A stretch of DNA of 53,386 nt, taken from contig NZ_VMNX01000032.1 in the NCBI RefSeq assembly GCF_009377235.1, forward strand, positions 1 through 53,386, read 5' to 3'. The translations under genes and the position numbers were made by a program. Source of the stretch: Streptomyces acidicola. Its GTDB lineage: Bacteria > Actinomycetota > Actinomycetes > Streptomycetales > Streptomycetaceae. The notes beneath the pieces were generated by a model. That model did not search any database. It worked only from the letters and a program-made list of their open reading frames with translations, and was not told the origin of the DNA. Shown here in pieces: positions 23,251 to 31,397 of the stretch (position 1 is its first letter; each line of letters opens with the position of its first letter).

Positions 23251-24297
23251 CTATCGACCTGTGCCGGGTCGCCCCTCCGCGAGCGAGGTGCCGGCCAGGA
23301 CGGCGTCAGGGTGGTCGCCGATGTAGTCCCACACCACCGATTCGAAGGTCGGATCGGGCTCCAGCCCGAGTGCCGCGGCGCGCGCGTTGTCGAAGGCGGA
23401 GGGCCACGAGCCCACGATGGCCTCCACGTCGGGATCGGGCGCGATCGTCACCAGGTCGGCGACGGTGTCACCGGCCACCCGTCGCAGCGTGGCCAGCATC
23501 TCGGCGACCGAGACCGTGAGGGCCGGAAGGTTGACCGGCAGTGCGCCGTCGAGCCGGCCCTTCCCGGCGCCGCGCTCGACTTCCGCGATGCGCAGGATCG
23601 CCTCGACCGTGCGTCGTGGCGAGGCCAGGGCCACGCGCAGGCCGGGACGCACCGGGCAGACGGCCGGAAGGCCCGCGAGCGGCTCGCGGATGACGCCGGA
23701 CAGGAAGCCGGAGGCGGCCGCGTTCGGCTTGCCCGGCCGCACCGAGACGGTCATCAGGCGGGCGACGCGGCCGTCGATGAAACTCCGGCGGGTGTAGTCC
23801 GCGACCAGCTGCTCGCAGACGAGTTTCTGGATCCCGTAGCTCGATCGAGGTGTGGGCAGGGTCGACTCGCTGACCACGGGCGGGAGCGGGAGCGCCGGGT
23901 CCGAACCGTAGACCGCCACGCTGCTGGAGAACACCACGCACGGCACCGGTCCGTCGGCGGCCGACTGCGCGCGGGCGGCTTCGAGGAGCGCGCGGGTGGT
24001 GTCCAGGTTCGCGCTCATGCCGAGGTCGAAGTCGGCCTCGCACTCGGCCGAGACGGCGGCGGCGAGGTGAATCAGCACGTCCACCGGCTCGGCGAACACC
24101 TCGTGGAGGCTGTCGGCCAGGTCGCCCCGCACGATCTCCACGAGCGGATCGGCCGCCGCCTGCGACTCGGCCGGCACGATCCGGTCGGCGAGCACCAGGC
24201 GATCGATCGGTACACCACGAAACGTCCGCGTGCTGAGCAGGGAGGCGGTGACCTGTCGTCCCAGGAAGCCGAAGCCACCCGTGATGACGATCCTCAT
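23251..24297 (-). CDS. denD: D-erythronate dehydrogenase (DenD-like NAD-dependent epimerase family)
   Basis: A short-chain extended Rossmann protein (348 aa). The nucleotide-binding motif is [15 protein letters not shown] and the catalytic Tyr-Lys pair is in [13 protein letters not shown]. The substrate region [22 protein letters not shown] is typical of DenD, which oxidises D-erythronate to 2-oxo-tetronate. The ATG at 24297 overlaps the otnI stop by four bases. The context (otnI, otnK, otnC) strongly supports this role over a sugar-nucleotide epimerase. Confidence 0.85.
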   Translation of the reverse strand: MRIVITGGFGFLGRQVTASLLSTRTFRGVPIDRLVLADRIVPAESQAAADPLVEIVRGDLADSLHEVFAEPVDVLIHLAAAVSAECEADFDLGMSANLDTTRALLEAARAQSAADGPVPCVVFSSSVAVYGSDPALPLPPVVSESTLPTPRSSYGIQKLVCEQLVADYTRRSFIDGRVARLMTVSVRPGKPNAAASGFLSGVIREPLAGLPAVCPVRPGLRVALASPRRTVEAILRIAEVERGAGKGRLDGALPVNLPALTVSVAEMLATLRRVAGDTVADLVTIAPDPDVEAIVGSWPSAFDNARAAALGLEPDPTFESVVWDYIGDHPDAVLAGTSLAEGRPGTGR

Positions 24298-25097
24298 GCG
24301 CTGTCTCCTCGGTAGTCGTGTCGCCAGCCGAGACCCTCGCTCGTACCGGCACGGGGGATGTACTCGCAGCCGATCCACCCGTCGAAGCCCAACTCGTCGA
24401 CGACGCCGAACAGATGGCTCACGTTGAGCTCGCCGCTGTCGGGCTCGTGGCGGTCGGGTACCCCCGCGATCTGCAGATGACCGACCCGCCCGGTCGGCAG
24501 GTCGCGCCGCAGGGTCGTGGTGAGGTCGCCCTCGACGATCTGGCAGTGGTAGAGGTCGAGCTGCACCTTCAGGTTCGCGGCTCCCACCTCCTGCACCACG
24601 GCGTGGGCCTCTTCCTGCCGGGACAGGAAGTAGCCCGGCATGTCACGGCCGTTGATCGGCTCGACCAGGATGTCGACGCCCACAGGGGCGGCTCGCTCCG
24701 CGGCCCGGGCGAGGTTGGCCAGGTAGGTGTCGCGGTGCTCGGCCAGCTCCTTCGGTGTCGCGTCCGGCCGCACCAGCCCGGCCATCATGTGCACCCGCGG
24801 GCAGTCGAGCGCGGCGGCGTACTCCAGCGCGCGGTCGACCCCGGAGCGGACCTCCGCCTCACGGCCGGGCAGTGCCGCGATCCCGCGCTCCCCGGACTCC
24901 CACGCTCCGGGAGGCGCGTTGAAGAGCACCTGCCGCAGGCCGTGGTCGTCGAGTCGGCGGCGCAGCTCGGAGGCGTCGTACGCGTAGGGGAAGAGGTACT
25001 CGACGGCGTCGAAGCCGTCCGCCGAGGCCGCCGCGAAGCGGTCGAGGAAGTCGTGCTCGGTGTACATCATGGACAGGTTCGCGGCGAACCTCGGCAT
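24294..25097 (-). CDS. otnI: 2-oxo-tetronate isomerase (hydroxypyruvate isomerase family)
   Basis: A 267-residue AP-endonuclease-type TIM barrel of the hydroxypyruvate isomerase family. Family marks are [19 protein letters not shown] at the N terminus, [18 protein letters not shown] with the metal-binding Glu, [30 protein letters not shown] and [17 protein letters not shown]. In tetronate pathways OtnI converts 2-oxo-tetronate to 3-oxo-tetronate. The start is ATG 25097; the region upstream holds short GGTCGGTCC-type repeats and the stop of the transporter gene 97 bases away. Confidence 0.88.
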   Translation of the reverse strand: MPRFAANLSMMYTEHDFLDRFAAASADGFDAVEYLFPYAYDASELRRRLDDHGLRQVLFNAPPGAWESGERGIAALPGREAEVRSGVDRALEYAAALDCPRVHMMAGLVRPDATPKELAEHRDTYLANLARAAERAAPVGVDILVEPINGRDMPGYFLSRQEEAHAVVQEVGAANLKVQLDLYHCQIVEGDLTTTLRRDLPTGRVGHLQIAGVPDRHEPDSGELNVSHLFGVVDELGFDGWIGCEYIPRAGTSEGLGWRHDYRGDSA

Positions 25098-25194
25098 GCT
25101 GGCTCCTGACGTCGGAAACTTCGGTCCAGGTCGGTCCCGGGTCGGTCCGGGGCGGCCCGGGTCGGTCCCGGCCAGTAGACCAGGACGGGTCCGG

Positions 25195-26502
25195 TCAGCG
25201 GTTGACGACCTGCTTGTTGGTGGTGAGCACGGCGGCGGCGCCGGCGACGAGGGTGAGCGCGAGGACGTACATCGGGAGCGACGTCGAGCCCGTGGCGTCC
25301 TTGAGCGCGCCGATCATGTAGGGACTGACGAAGCCGGCGAGGTTGCCCACCGAGTTGATCGCGGCGAGGCCGACCGCGGCGGCGGTGCCGCCGAGGAACG
25401 CGGTGGGGAGCGACCAGAACAGCGGTGCGCAGGTCAGCACCCCTGCCGCGGCGAAGGACAGCGCGGTCAGGGACAGCGCGGTCGACCCGGTCCAGCCCGC
25501 CGCCAGTGAGAAGCCGACGGCACCCATGAGGCTGGGGACGACCAGGTGCCAGCGGCGCTCGCGGCGTTTGTCCGCCGAGCGCCCGAACAGGTTCATCGCG
25601 ACGAGCGCGGCCAGGTACGGCACGGCACTGAGCACGCCGATCGCGAGGCCGCCCTCGATGCCGGTGGACTCGACGAACGTGGGCATCCAGAAGGTCAGGG
25701 CGTACTGCCCCATCACGAAGCAGAAGTAGATGAGGCACATCAGCCACACCTTGGGCTCACGGAAGGCGTCCCAGACCCGGCCGTGCACGGTCTGGTGCGC
25801 GTTGTCCTCCGCGACCGCCCGTTCCACGACGGCCTTCTCCTCGTCGGTGAGCCACTTCGCGCCGCGCACGCTGTCGTCGAGGTAGAAAAGGGTGGCCACC
25901 CCGATGACGACGGCGGGTATCGCCTCCAGCAGAAACATCCACTGCCAGCCCTGCCAGCCGCTCACCCCCTGGAACCGGTCCATGATCCAGCCGGAGAGCG
26001 GGTTGCCGAAGATGCCGGCCACCGGGATGGCGGACATGAACATCGCGATCACCCGGGCACGACGGTGCGACGGGAACCAGTAGGTGCAGTACAGGATCAC
26101 CCCCGGGTAGAACCCTGCCTCGGCCGCACCGAGGAGGAACCTGAGGGCGTAGAACGTCGCCTCATTGGTGACGAACACGAACGACGCCGAGACCAGACCC
26201 CAGGTGATCATGATCCGGGCGATCCACCTACGGGCGCCGACGCGTTGCAGCATCAGGTTCGAGGGGACCTCGAAGAAGAAGTAGCCGATGAAGAACAGGC
26301 CGGCTCCGAGGCCGTACGCCGCCTCGCTGAACCCGAGGTCGTCGGACATCTGCAGCTTCGCGAAGCCGACGTTGACCCGGTCCAGGTAGGAGACGACATA
26401 GCAGAGGATGAGGAAGGGGACGATACGGCGCACTACCTTGCGGTAGACGGCGTTCTCACGGTCGAGGGCGGGGACGTCGGACGCCGATACTGGTATGGAC
26501 AT
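25195..26502 (-). CDS. MFS transporter, probable tetronate/sugar-acid importer
   Basis: A 12-helix major facilitator protein (435 aa) of the anion:cation symporter branch that carries sugar acids. Typical signatures are [16 protein letters not shown] in helix 1-2, [27 protein letters not shown] and [20 protein letters not shown] large central cytoplasmic loop follows helix 6. The start is ATG 26502 with AAGGA upstream. Its place inside the operon implies it brings in erythronate or threonate. The exact substrate is inferred from context. Confidence 0.88.
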   Translation of the reverse strand: MSIPVSASDVPALDRENAVYRKVVRRIVPFLILCYVVSYLDRVNVGFAKLQMSDDLGFSEAAYGLGAGLFFIGYFFFEVPSNLMLQRVGARRWIARIMITWGLVSASFVFVTNEATFYALRFLLGAAEAGFYPGVILYCTYWFPSHRRARVIAMFMSAIPVAGIFGNPLSGWIMDRFQGVSGWQGWQWMFLLEAIPAVVIGVATLFYLDDSVRGAKWLTDEEKAVVERAVAEDNAHQTVHGRVWDAFREPKVWLMCLIYFCFVMGQYALTFWMPTFVESTGIEGGLAIGVLSAVPYLAALVAMNLFGRSADKRRERRWHLVVPSLMGAVGFSLAAGWTGSTALSLTALSFAAAGVLTCAPLFWSLPTAFLGGTAAAVGLAAINSVGNLAGFVSPYMIGALKDATGSTSLPMYVLALTLVAGAAAVLTTNKQVVNR

Positions 26503-26577
26503 GGCGATCCTTCTGTGCGGCTCTGGGGAGTTCTCTGACGTGCGGGGAGCGGGTCACTCCGAGGTGCGGGGAGCGGG

Positions 26578-27324
26578 TCACCACGCGGCGCCGAAGGCGG
26601 ACCTCAGTTCGTCGAGCGCGTGGGCGGGGAGTGGCTCGGGGCGACGGTCGGTCAGGAGCCAGAGGCGTGCCGTCTCCTCGAGTTCTTCGAGGACGGCGAG
26701 AGCGGTGGCCGCGTCGGGGCCCCACACCACGGGGCCCAGCCGGTCGAGCAGCACGGCCCTGATCGGCGTACGGCTCGCCGCGTGCTCGGCGATGCGGGCG
26801 GTCACCAGGTCGGCCACGCGCGGGTCGCCGGGCCGGTGGTAGGGGATGAGCGGGACGTGCCCGACCTTCATCACGTAGTACGGCGTGATGGGCGGAAGCA
26901 CATCGTCCGAGCTCCACACACCGGCCAGGGTGAGGCCGACCAGGTGCGTGGAGTGCGTGTGGATGACGAACCGGGCCGTGGGGTCGGCGGCACAGATACG
27001 TCGATGGAGCGTCAGGGTCTTGCTGGCGCGGTCGCCCGCGATCTGCTCACCACGGGCGTCGACCAGCGCGAGGCGGTCGCGTTCGAGGAACCCCAGGGCG
27101 GCGTCGGTGGGCGTGATCAGATGGGAGTCGCCGACCTTGGCGCTGATGTTGCCGGCGCTGGCGTGGACATAGCCCCGGGCGAACAGGCTCGTGCCCACGC
27201 GGACGATCTCGTCACGTGCCTCGGCGACGGCCCTGCCGTGTGTCTCGTCGGCGGCCCCTTCGTGTGTCCGGTCGTCGGCCCTGCCGTCCGCCGTCTCGGG
27301 GGCGGTGCCCGCGTGCCGGGTCAT
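26578..27324 (-). CDS. otnC: 3-oxo-tetronate 4-phosphate decarboxylase (class II aldolase family)
   Basis: A class II aldolase/adducin protein (248 aa). The zinc-binding His residues are in FVIHTHSTHLVGL and in the later IPYHRPGD. The phosphate-binding loop is HASAGNISAKVGD. OtnC converts 3-oxo-tetronate 4-phosphate to dihydroxyacetone phosphate and CO2. The first 25 residues are a charged tail rich in Asp, Glu, Ala and Thr, not usual for the family. The ATG at 27324 overlaps the otnK stop by four bases. The stop codon lies inside a 24-bp tandem duplication (26540-26557 and 26564-26581). Confidence 0.87.
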   Translation of the reverse strand: MTRHAGTAPETADGRADDRTHEGAADETHGRAVAEARDEIVRVGTSLFARGYVHASAGNISAKVGDSHLITPTDAALGFLERDRLALVDARGEQIAGDRASKTLTLHRRICAADPTARFVIHTHSTHLVGLTLAGVWSSDDVLPPITPYYVMKVGHVPLIPYHRPGDPRVADLVTARIAEHAASRTPIRAVLLDRLGPVVWGPDAATALAVLEELEETARLWLLTDRRPEPLPAHALDELRSAFGAAW

Positions 27325-28601
27325 GAGGTCTCCTCGTCCAGGGCGGCGAACGCGGCGGTGAAGAAGTCGGGGCCGCCGAAGTTGCCGGACTTGAGCGTGA
27401 TGTGGAGCGTGTCGCCGTCGGGCAGGGCCGCCGCGCACCACGGCACACCGGGGGCGATCTGTGGTCCGATCCGCAGGGCGGTGACGCCGAGCGTCCGGAC
27501 TACCGCTCCCGAGGTCTCGCCGCCCGCGACGACGAGTTGCCGGACGCCTCGATCCACGAGCCCCTGTGCGATACGGGCGAGGGTCCGCTCCACGAGCTCA
27601 CCGGCCTCGGCGGCCCCGAGCCGGCCCTGGACGGCCCGGACCGTGTCGGGTGACTCGGTGGAGTGGACGAGGACCGGCCCGTCGTCCAGGTGCGACTCGG
27701 CGAAGGCCAGGGCCTGACCGACCACGTCCTCACCGGCCGCGACACGCAACGGGTCCACGCTGTACGCGGGTTGGCCGCCGTGCAGGTACTGGAGGACCTG
27801 ACCGTTGGTGGCGACGGAGACCGACCCCGAGACGATGGCCCGGTGGCCGCCGGATGGCGGCAGTTGTGCGGCCGCGCGGGACGGCTTGAACCCCCAGTTC
27901 GCGGGCAGACCGATCGCCAGACCCGAACCGGCGGTCACCAGGGGCAGCCTCCGGACCGCCGCACCCAGGCGTACGAGATCGTCGTTGGAGACGGCGTCGA
28001 CGACGGCCATCCCGCAGCCGTCCTCGCGCAGGGCACCGATGCGGGCCCTGATCGCCTCCGCTCCGTCGGCGACCACCGTGTGGTCGATCAGACCGACCGC
28101 TCGTGTGGTCTGCGCGCCGAGGACGGAGACCAGGCTGGAGTCCGTCATCGGGGTGAGCGGATGGTGGCGCATGCCGCTCTCGCTGAGCAGCACGTCCCCG
28201 ACGAAGAGATGGCCCTTGAAGACCGTGCGCCCGTTGTCGGGGAACGCGGGCGTCGCGATCGTGAAGTCGCTGCCCAGCGCGTCCATCAGCGCCTCGGTGA
28301 CCGGCCCGATGTTGCCGGCCGGTGTCGAGTCGAAGGTGGAGCAGTACTTGAAGTAGATCTGCTCGGCACCCTGCGACCGCAGCCAGGAGAGTGCCCGCAG
28401 CGACATCTCGACGGCGTCGGAGGCCGGGACGGTCCGCGACTTGAGGGCGATGACCACGGCATCCGCGTCCGCTGCCCGCTCGGTGCCGGCCGGCGGTACG
28501 TCGATCAGCTGAACCACGCGCATGCCCGCGCGCACCAGGTTGTTGGCCAGGTCCGTGGCGCCGGTGAAGTCGTCGGCGATGCACCCGAGGCGGACTCCCA
28601 T
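27321..28601 (-). CDS. otnK: 3-oxo-tetronate kinase (four-carbon acid sugar kinase, DUF1537)
   Basis: A 426-residue four-carbon acid sugar kinase. The N-terminal domain begins GCIADDFTGATDLANNLVRAG, the sugar-acid site hallmark. The middle reads YFKYCSTFDSTPAGNIGPV, and the C-terminal ATP domain ends LVVAGGETSGAVVRTLG and PGVPWC. It phosphorylates 3-oxo-tetronate at O4. I chose the ATG at 28601 because it gives the family N terminus and lies one base after the ltnD stop. A longer reading to 28817 runs into ltnD and is not real. Confidence 0.9.
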   Translation of the reverse strand: MGVRLGCIADDFTGATDLANNLVRAGMRVVQLIDVPPAGTERAADADAVVIALKSRTVPASDAVEMSLRALSWLRSQGAEQIYFKYCSTFDSTPAGNIGPVTEALMDALGSDFTIATPAFPDNGRTVFKGHLFVGDVLLSESGMRHHPLTPMTDSSLVSVLGAQTTRAVGLIDHTVVADGAEAIRARIGALREDGCGMAVVDAVSNDDLVRLGAAVRRLPLVTAGSGLAIGLPANWGFKPSRAAAQLPPSGGHRAIVSGSVSVATNGQVLQYLHGGQPAYSVDPLRVAAGEDVVGQALAFAESHLDDGPVLVHSTESPDTVRAVQGRLGAAEAGELVERTLARIAQGLVDRGVRQLVVAGGETSGAVVRTLGVTALRIGPQIAPGVPWCAAALPDGDTLHITLKSGNFGGPDFFTAAFAALDEETS

Positions 28602-28602
28602 G

Positions 28603-29520
28603 TCAGGCCTCCACCGGCTCGGGCAGGTCGACCCCCGGGAAGATCTTGATGACCGCGCTGTCGTCCTCGGCGCCCAGTCCGGACGCCGACGCCTGGAGGA
28701 ACATCTGGTGGGCGGTGGCGGCGAGGGGGAGCGGGAACCGCTCCGGCCTGGCGGAGTCCAGTACGAGCCCCAGGTCCTTGACGAAGATGTCGACCGCGGA
28801 AAGGGGCGTGTAGTCACCGGCGAGCACGTGAGCCATGCGGTTCTCGAACATCCAGGAGTTTCCGGCGCTGTGCGTGATGACCTCGTAGAGCGCCTCGGCG
28901 GGAACGCCGGCCTTGATGCCGAGGGCCATCGCTTCGGCTGCCGCGGCGATGTGCACGCCCGCGAGAAGCTGGTTCACGATCTTGACCTGCGAGCCGAGTC
29001 CGGCGCGGTCTCCCAGGCGGTAGACGGTGCTGCTCATGGCTTCGAGCACCGGGTCGGCGACGGAGTACGCCTCGGCCGGGCCCGAGGTCATCATGGTGAG
29101 CTCGCCCGCCGCGGCGCGGGCGGCGCCACCCGAGATGGGGGCGTCCAGGTAGAGCACCCCCTTCTCGGCCAGGCGTCCCTCGCACGCGGCGGACCAGCCG
29201 GGGCCGACCGTGGAGCACATCACGAAGACGGCGCCCGGACGGAGCCGGTCGGCCGCTCCGTCGGCGCCGAACAGCACGGACTCGACCTGCGCCGCATTGA
29301 CCACCACGCTGACCAGGACATCCACCGCCGCCGCCAGCTCGCCACAGGACGCGAACGCCGTCCCGCCGGCTCGCGTGAAGTCGTCGGCCACATCAGGTCG
29401 CAGGTCGTGGACCCCCACGTCGTAGCCCGCGGTCCGCAGGCTGCGGGCCATGCCGAGCCCCATGGCTCCTAGTCCCACCACACCCACCCGTGGCCGTGCG
29501 GTCCTGTGCTGGTCGTTCAT
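28603..29520 (-). CDS. ltnD: L-threonate dehydrogenase-like enzyme (3-hydroxyisobutyrate dehydrogenase family)
   Basis: A beta-hydroxyacid dehydrogenase of 305 aa. The NAD-binding motif is VGVVGLGAMGLGMARSL, the substrate loop is YLDAPISGGAARAAAGEL, and the catalytic Lys is in GLGSQVKIVNQLLAG. LtnD oxidises L-threonate at C2 to 2-oxo-tetronate. I chose the ATG at 29520 because AGGG lies seven bases upstream; the GTG at 29526 has no such spacing. It is the first gene of the operon, behind a 21-bp palindrome and a Crp-like site. Confidence 0.85.
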   Translation of the reverse strand: MNDQHRTARPRVGVVGLGAMGLGMARSLRTAGYDVGVHDLRPDVADDFTRAGGTAFASCGELAAAVDVLVSVVVNAAQVESVLFGADGAADRLRPGAVFVMCSTVGPGWSAACEGRLAEKGVLYLDAPISGGAARAAAGELTMMTSGPAEAYSVADPVLEAMSSTVYRLGDRAGLGSQVKIVNQLLAGVHIAAAAEAMALGIKAGVPAEALYEVITHSAGNSWMFENRMAHVLAGDYTPLSAVDIFVKDLGLVLDSARPERFPLPLAATAHQMFLQASASGLGAEDDSAVIKIFPGVDLPEPVEA

Positions 29521-29545
29521 GCGCACCCTTCGTTCGCTTTGGAGG

Positions 29546-29566
29546 TCAGGTCATATGATGACCTGA
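29546..29566. promoter_or_regulatory. Operator of the tetronate operon
   Basis: A perfect 9-bp inverted repeat, TCAGGTCAT and ATGACCTGA, with three bases between. It lies 26 bases upstream of the ltnD start and is a good fit for the FadR-type regulator encoded at the operon end. Confidence 0.75.
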
Positions 29567-29584
29567 GGACGCGGATCGGGACGC

Positions 29585-29600
29585 TGTGATGTGCATCACA
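29585..29600. promoter_or_regulatory. Crp-like site TGTGATGTGCATCACA
   Basis: TGTGA and TCACA separated by six bases, the general CRP pattern and compatible with the GTG-N6-GNCAC form reported for Streptomyces Crp. It sits upstream of the tetronate operator. Direct binding is inference. Confidence 0.5.
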
Positions 29601-29614
29601 TTGGATGGGGTGCA

Positions 29615-29655
29615 GATCATCAGCGGGCCATCGCACTGATGCCCCGCTGATGATC
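29615..29655 (-). terminator. Hairpin between the GH43 gene and the tetronate operon
   Basis: A perfect 13-bp stem (29615-29627 with 29643-29655) around a 15-base loop, 38 bases beyond the GH43 stop codon. It probably ends transcription of the glycosidase operon before the tetronate promoter. No T tract is visible. Confidence 0.65.
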
Positions 29656-29693
29656 GTCGGCCTCGGGAAAGAGCTACTTCCCGGGCGGTGGAA

Positions 29694-31208
29694 CTACTCT
29701 CCGGACTCCCCGGACGGTGAAGTCAGCGGTACACCGAGGGCCACCGGTGTACCGACGTTCGGTGTGCCGTCGGCGTTCCAGGTGAACTTCTGCACCCTGG
29801 TGCTGCGGTTCATGTCGCAGCCGCCACCCGCGGAGCTGTTGGCGTGGTAGACCATCCAGTCCTCGGTCCCGTCGGGCGACTTGAAGAAGCCGTTGTGGCC
29901 GGGCCCGTACACGCCGTTGGCATTGGACCTCTGGAAGACCGGGTTCGGCGACTTGACCCAGGAGGAGGAGCTGAGCGGGTCGCCGCCGTTGTACGTGAGC
30001 ATCCCCAGCTTGTAGTCGGGCGTGGAACAGTGGCTGGCGGAGTAGATGATGAACGTCCTGCCGCCCCGCTGGAGGACCTCGGCGCCCTCGTTGACCGCGC
30101 CGCCCACCGTCTCCCAGCCGTAGGTCGGGGTGGACAGCACCCGGCGGGTACCGCTCGCGGTCCACGGGTTCGACAGCGGCCGGATGAACATCGGCTGCGA
30201 GCCGTTGTAGAAGGTACCGAGGAGGTAGAGCTTGCCGTTCAGCTGCAGGATGCTCGGGTCCAGCTCCCAGGTGTTGTCCTGGGTCGGGTCGAGCAGGTCG
30301 GCCTTGAAGCTGTACGGCCCCATCGGGTCCAGGCCGGCGCTCTCCAGGACGTGGATCCGCTGGGTGCCCAGGTCGTACGGTTCCCGCCCGGCCGTGTAGT
30401 AGAAGTACCACCGCTTCCCGTTCGGGCCGTCGAGCAGATGGAACTCCGGGGCCCACATCGTGCCGGCCCCGTTGGGCCGGGTGAGGTTGAAGATCACCTG
30501 GTCGGTGGCCGTGGCGAGCCCGGCCAGCGTGCCGGCCTTGCGCATGGTGATCGTCGAGTTCCAGGTCGTCGTGGCGAGGTAGTAGTAGCCGTCGTAGTAC
30601 GTGAGCCAGGGGTCGGGCCCGCGCTGGGAGATCGGGTTGGTGAACGTGCGCGGGCTCGTGCCGCCGCCGGTGAAACCGGGCAGCCGCCAGACCCTGCCGT
30701 TCGCGGTACCGCACGGCAACTGCACCAGACCGGTGTCCGAGGCCGACGAACCGCCGCTCGGCGCGACGCACTTGCCGGAGGCGACCGAGACGAGGTTGAA
30801 GGTCTTGTCGGTTCCGCTGACGGTCACGGGAACGAGCCGCCACTGCTGGTTCGTTCCGCTGTGGCAGGTCCACTGGATGATCGTGGCGTTGTCCGCCGTG
30901 GAAGCGCCGTAGACGTCGACGCACTGGCCGGAGGCGTGCGTACTGATGGTGTACGTGTCGGCCGTCCCCGCGACCGGGGTGAAACCGAAGGACTGGCCCG
31001 CACCCGAGCCGCACGTGCCGGCCCGGAGCTGCGTGCCGCTGGTCGTCGAACTGCCCGGGATGTCGAGGCAGTTGCCGCCGTTCTGGTTCACCCCGGTGGA
31101 TGTGAAGGCGACGGCGGCGGCCGCGGGCGGGGGCGGAGGTGCCACGAGGAAGGCCACCGCCATGGTGAGCACGGCGATGAGCGTGGACAGGGATCTGGAA
31201 CGAGTCAC
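29694..31208 (-). CDS. Secreted GH43-family glycosidase with N-terminal ricin-type lectin domain
   Basis: An exported 504-residue enzyme. The signal peptide (about 1-32) has a run of prolines (VAPPPPPAAAA). Residues about 35-180 form a ricin B/CBM13-like domain with repeated QCVDVYG, NQQWRL and GKCVAP motifs. The rest is a five-bladed GH43 propeller, probably arabinan- or xylan-directed: RGPDPWLTYYDGYYYLATT carries the catalytic Asp, MWAPEFHLL and NTWELDPSIL follow, and NEGAEVL holds the likely general acid Glu. The start is GTG 31208 with GAAGGGTG upstream. It follows the larger, damaged glycosidase gene in the same operon. Confidence 0.87.
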   Translation of the reverse strand: MTRSRSLSTLIAVLTMAVAFLVAPPPPPAAAAVAFTSTGVNQNGGNCLDIPGSSTTSGTQLRAGTCGSGAGQSFGFTPVAGTADTYTISTHASGQCVDVYGASTADNATIIQWTCHSGTNQQWRLVPVTVSGTDKTFNLVSVASGKCVAPSGGSSASDTGLVQLPCGTANGRVWRLPGFTGGGTSPRTFTNPISQRGPDPWLTYYDGYYYLATTTWNSTITMRKAGTLAGLATATDQVIFNLTRPNGAGTMWAPEFHLLDGPNGKRWYFYYTAGREPYDLGTQRIHVLESAGLDPMGPYSFKADLLDPTQDNTWELDPSILQLNGKLYLLGTFYNGSQPMFIRPLSNPWTASGTRRVLSTPTYGWETVGGAVNEGAEVLQRGGRTFIIYSASHCSTPDYKLGMLTYNGGDPLSSSSWVKSPNPVFQRSNANGVYGPGHNGFFKSPDGTEDWMVYHANSSAGGGCDMNRSTRVQKFTWNADGTPNVGTPVALGVPLTSPSGESGE

Positions 31209-31221
31209 TGGAGCACACCCT

Positions 31222-31266
31222 TCAGCGCTTGGAGGTTGCGGTGGGGCCGTACACCTTCGCTTCGAG
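31222..31266 (-). pseudogene. Orphaned C-terminal codons of the upstream glycosidase gene
   Basis: On the minus strand these bases read LEAKVYGPTATSKR and a TGA stop, a plausible end of a discoidin-like domain. They lie 13 bases before the GH43 start and on the far side of a mobile-element relic from the truncated glycosidase. They are best read as the original 3' end of that gene. Confidence 0.6.
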
Positions 31267-31397
31267 CAGGCCGAGAACTGGTGCCGAAATCGCCTCTCTG
31301 GCCTGTGGTAATGTCGCTTCGCCCCGTAAGGGGCCGGTTCGGGCTGGACCGCAACTTTCGGGTTGGAAGCCCCCCTCCTGTAGGTGGGGGAGCGGAG
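31267..31397 (+). mobile_element. Relic of the 3' end of a tnpB-type element
   Basis: About 130 bp of foreign DNA interrupts the glycosidase gene. It ends on the plus strand with aagcccccctcctgtaggtg followed by ggggagcg, a hairpin of the same design as the one that ends the intact tnpB element (AAGCCC, loop with TAG, G run). The preceding bases read ACGNVASPRKGP in one frame, reminiscent of TnpB C-terminal tails. No TnpB catalytic region remains. Confidence 0.5.

Noticed and set aside
25131..25175. GGTCGGTCC-type repeats between the MFS and otnI genes as a regulatory array
   Set aside because: They are short, irregular and GC-simple, and slippage explains them as well as function does.
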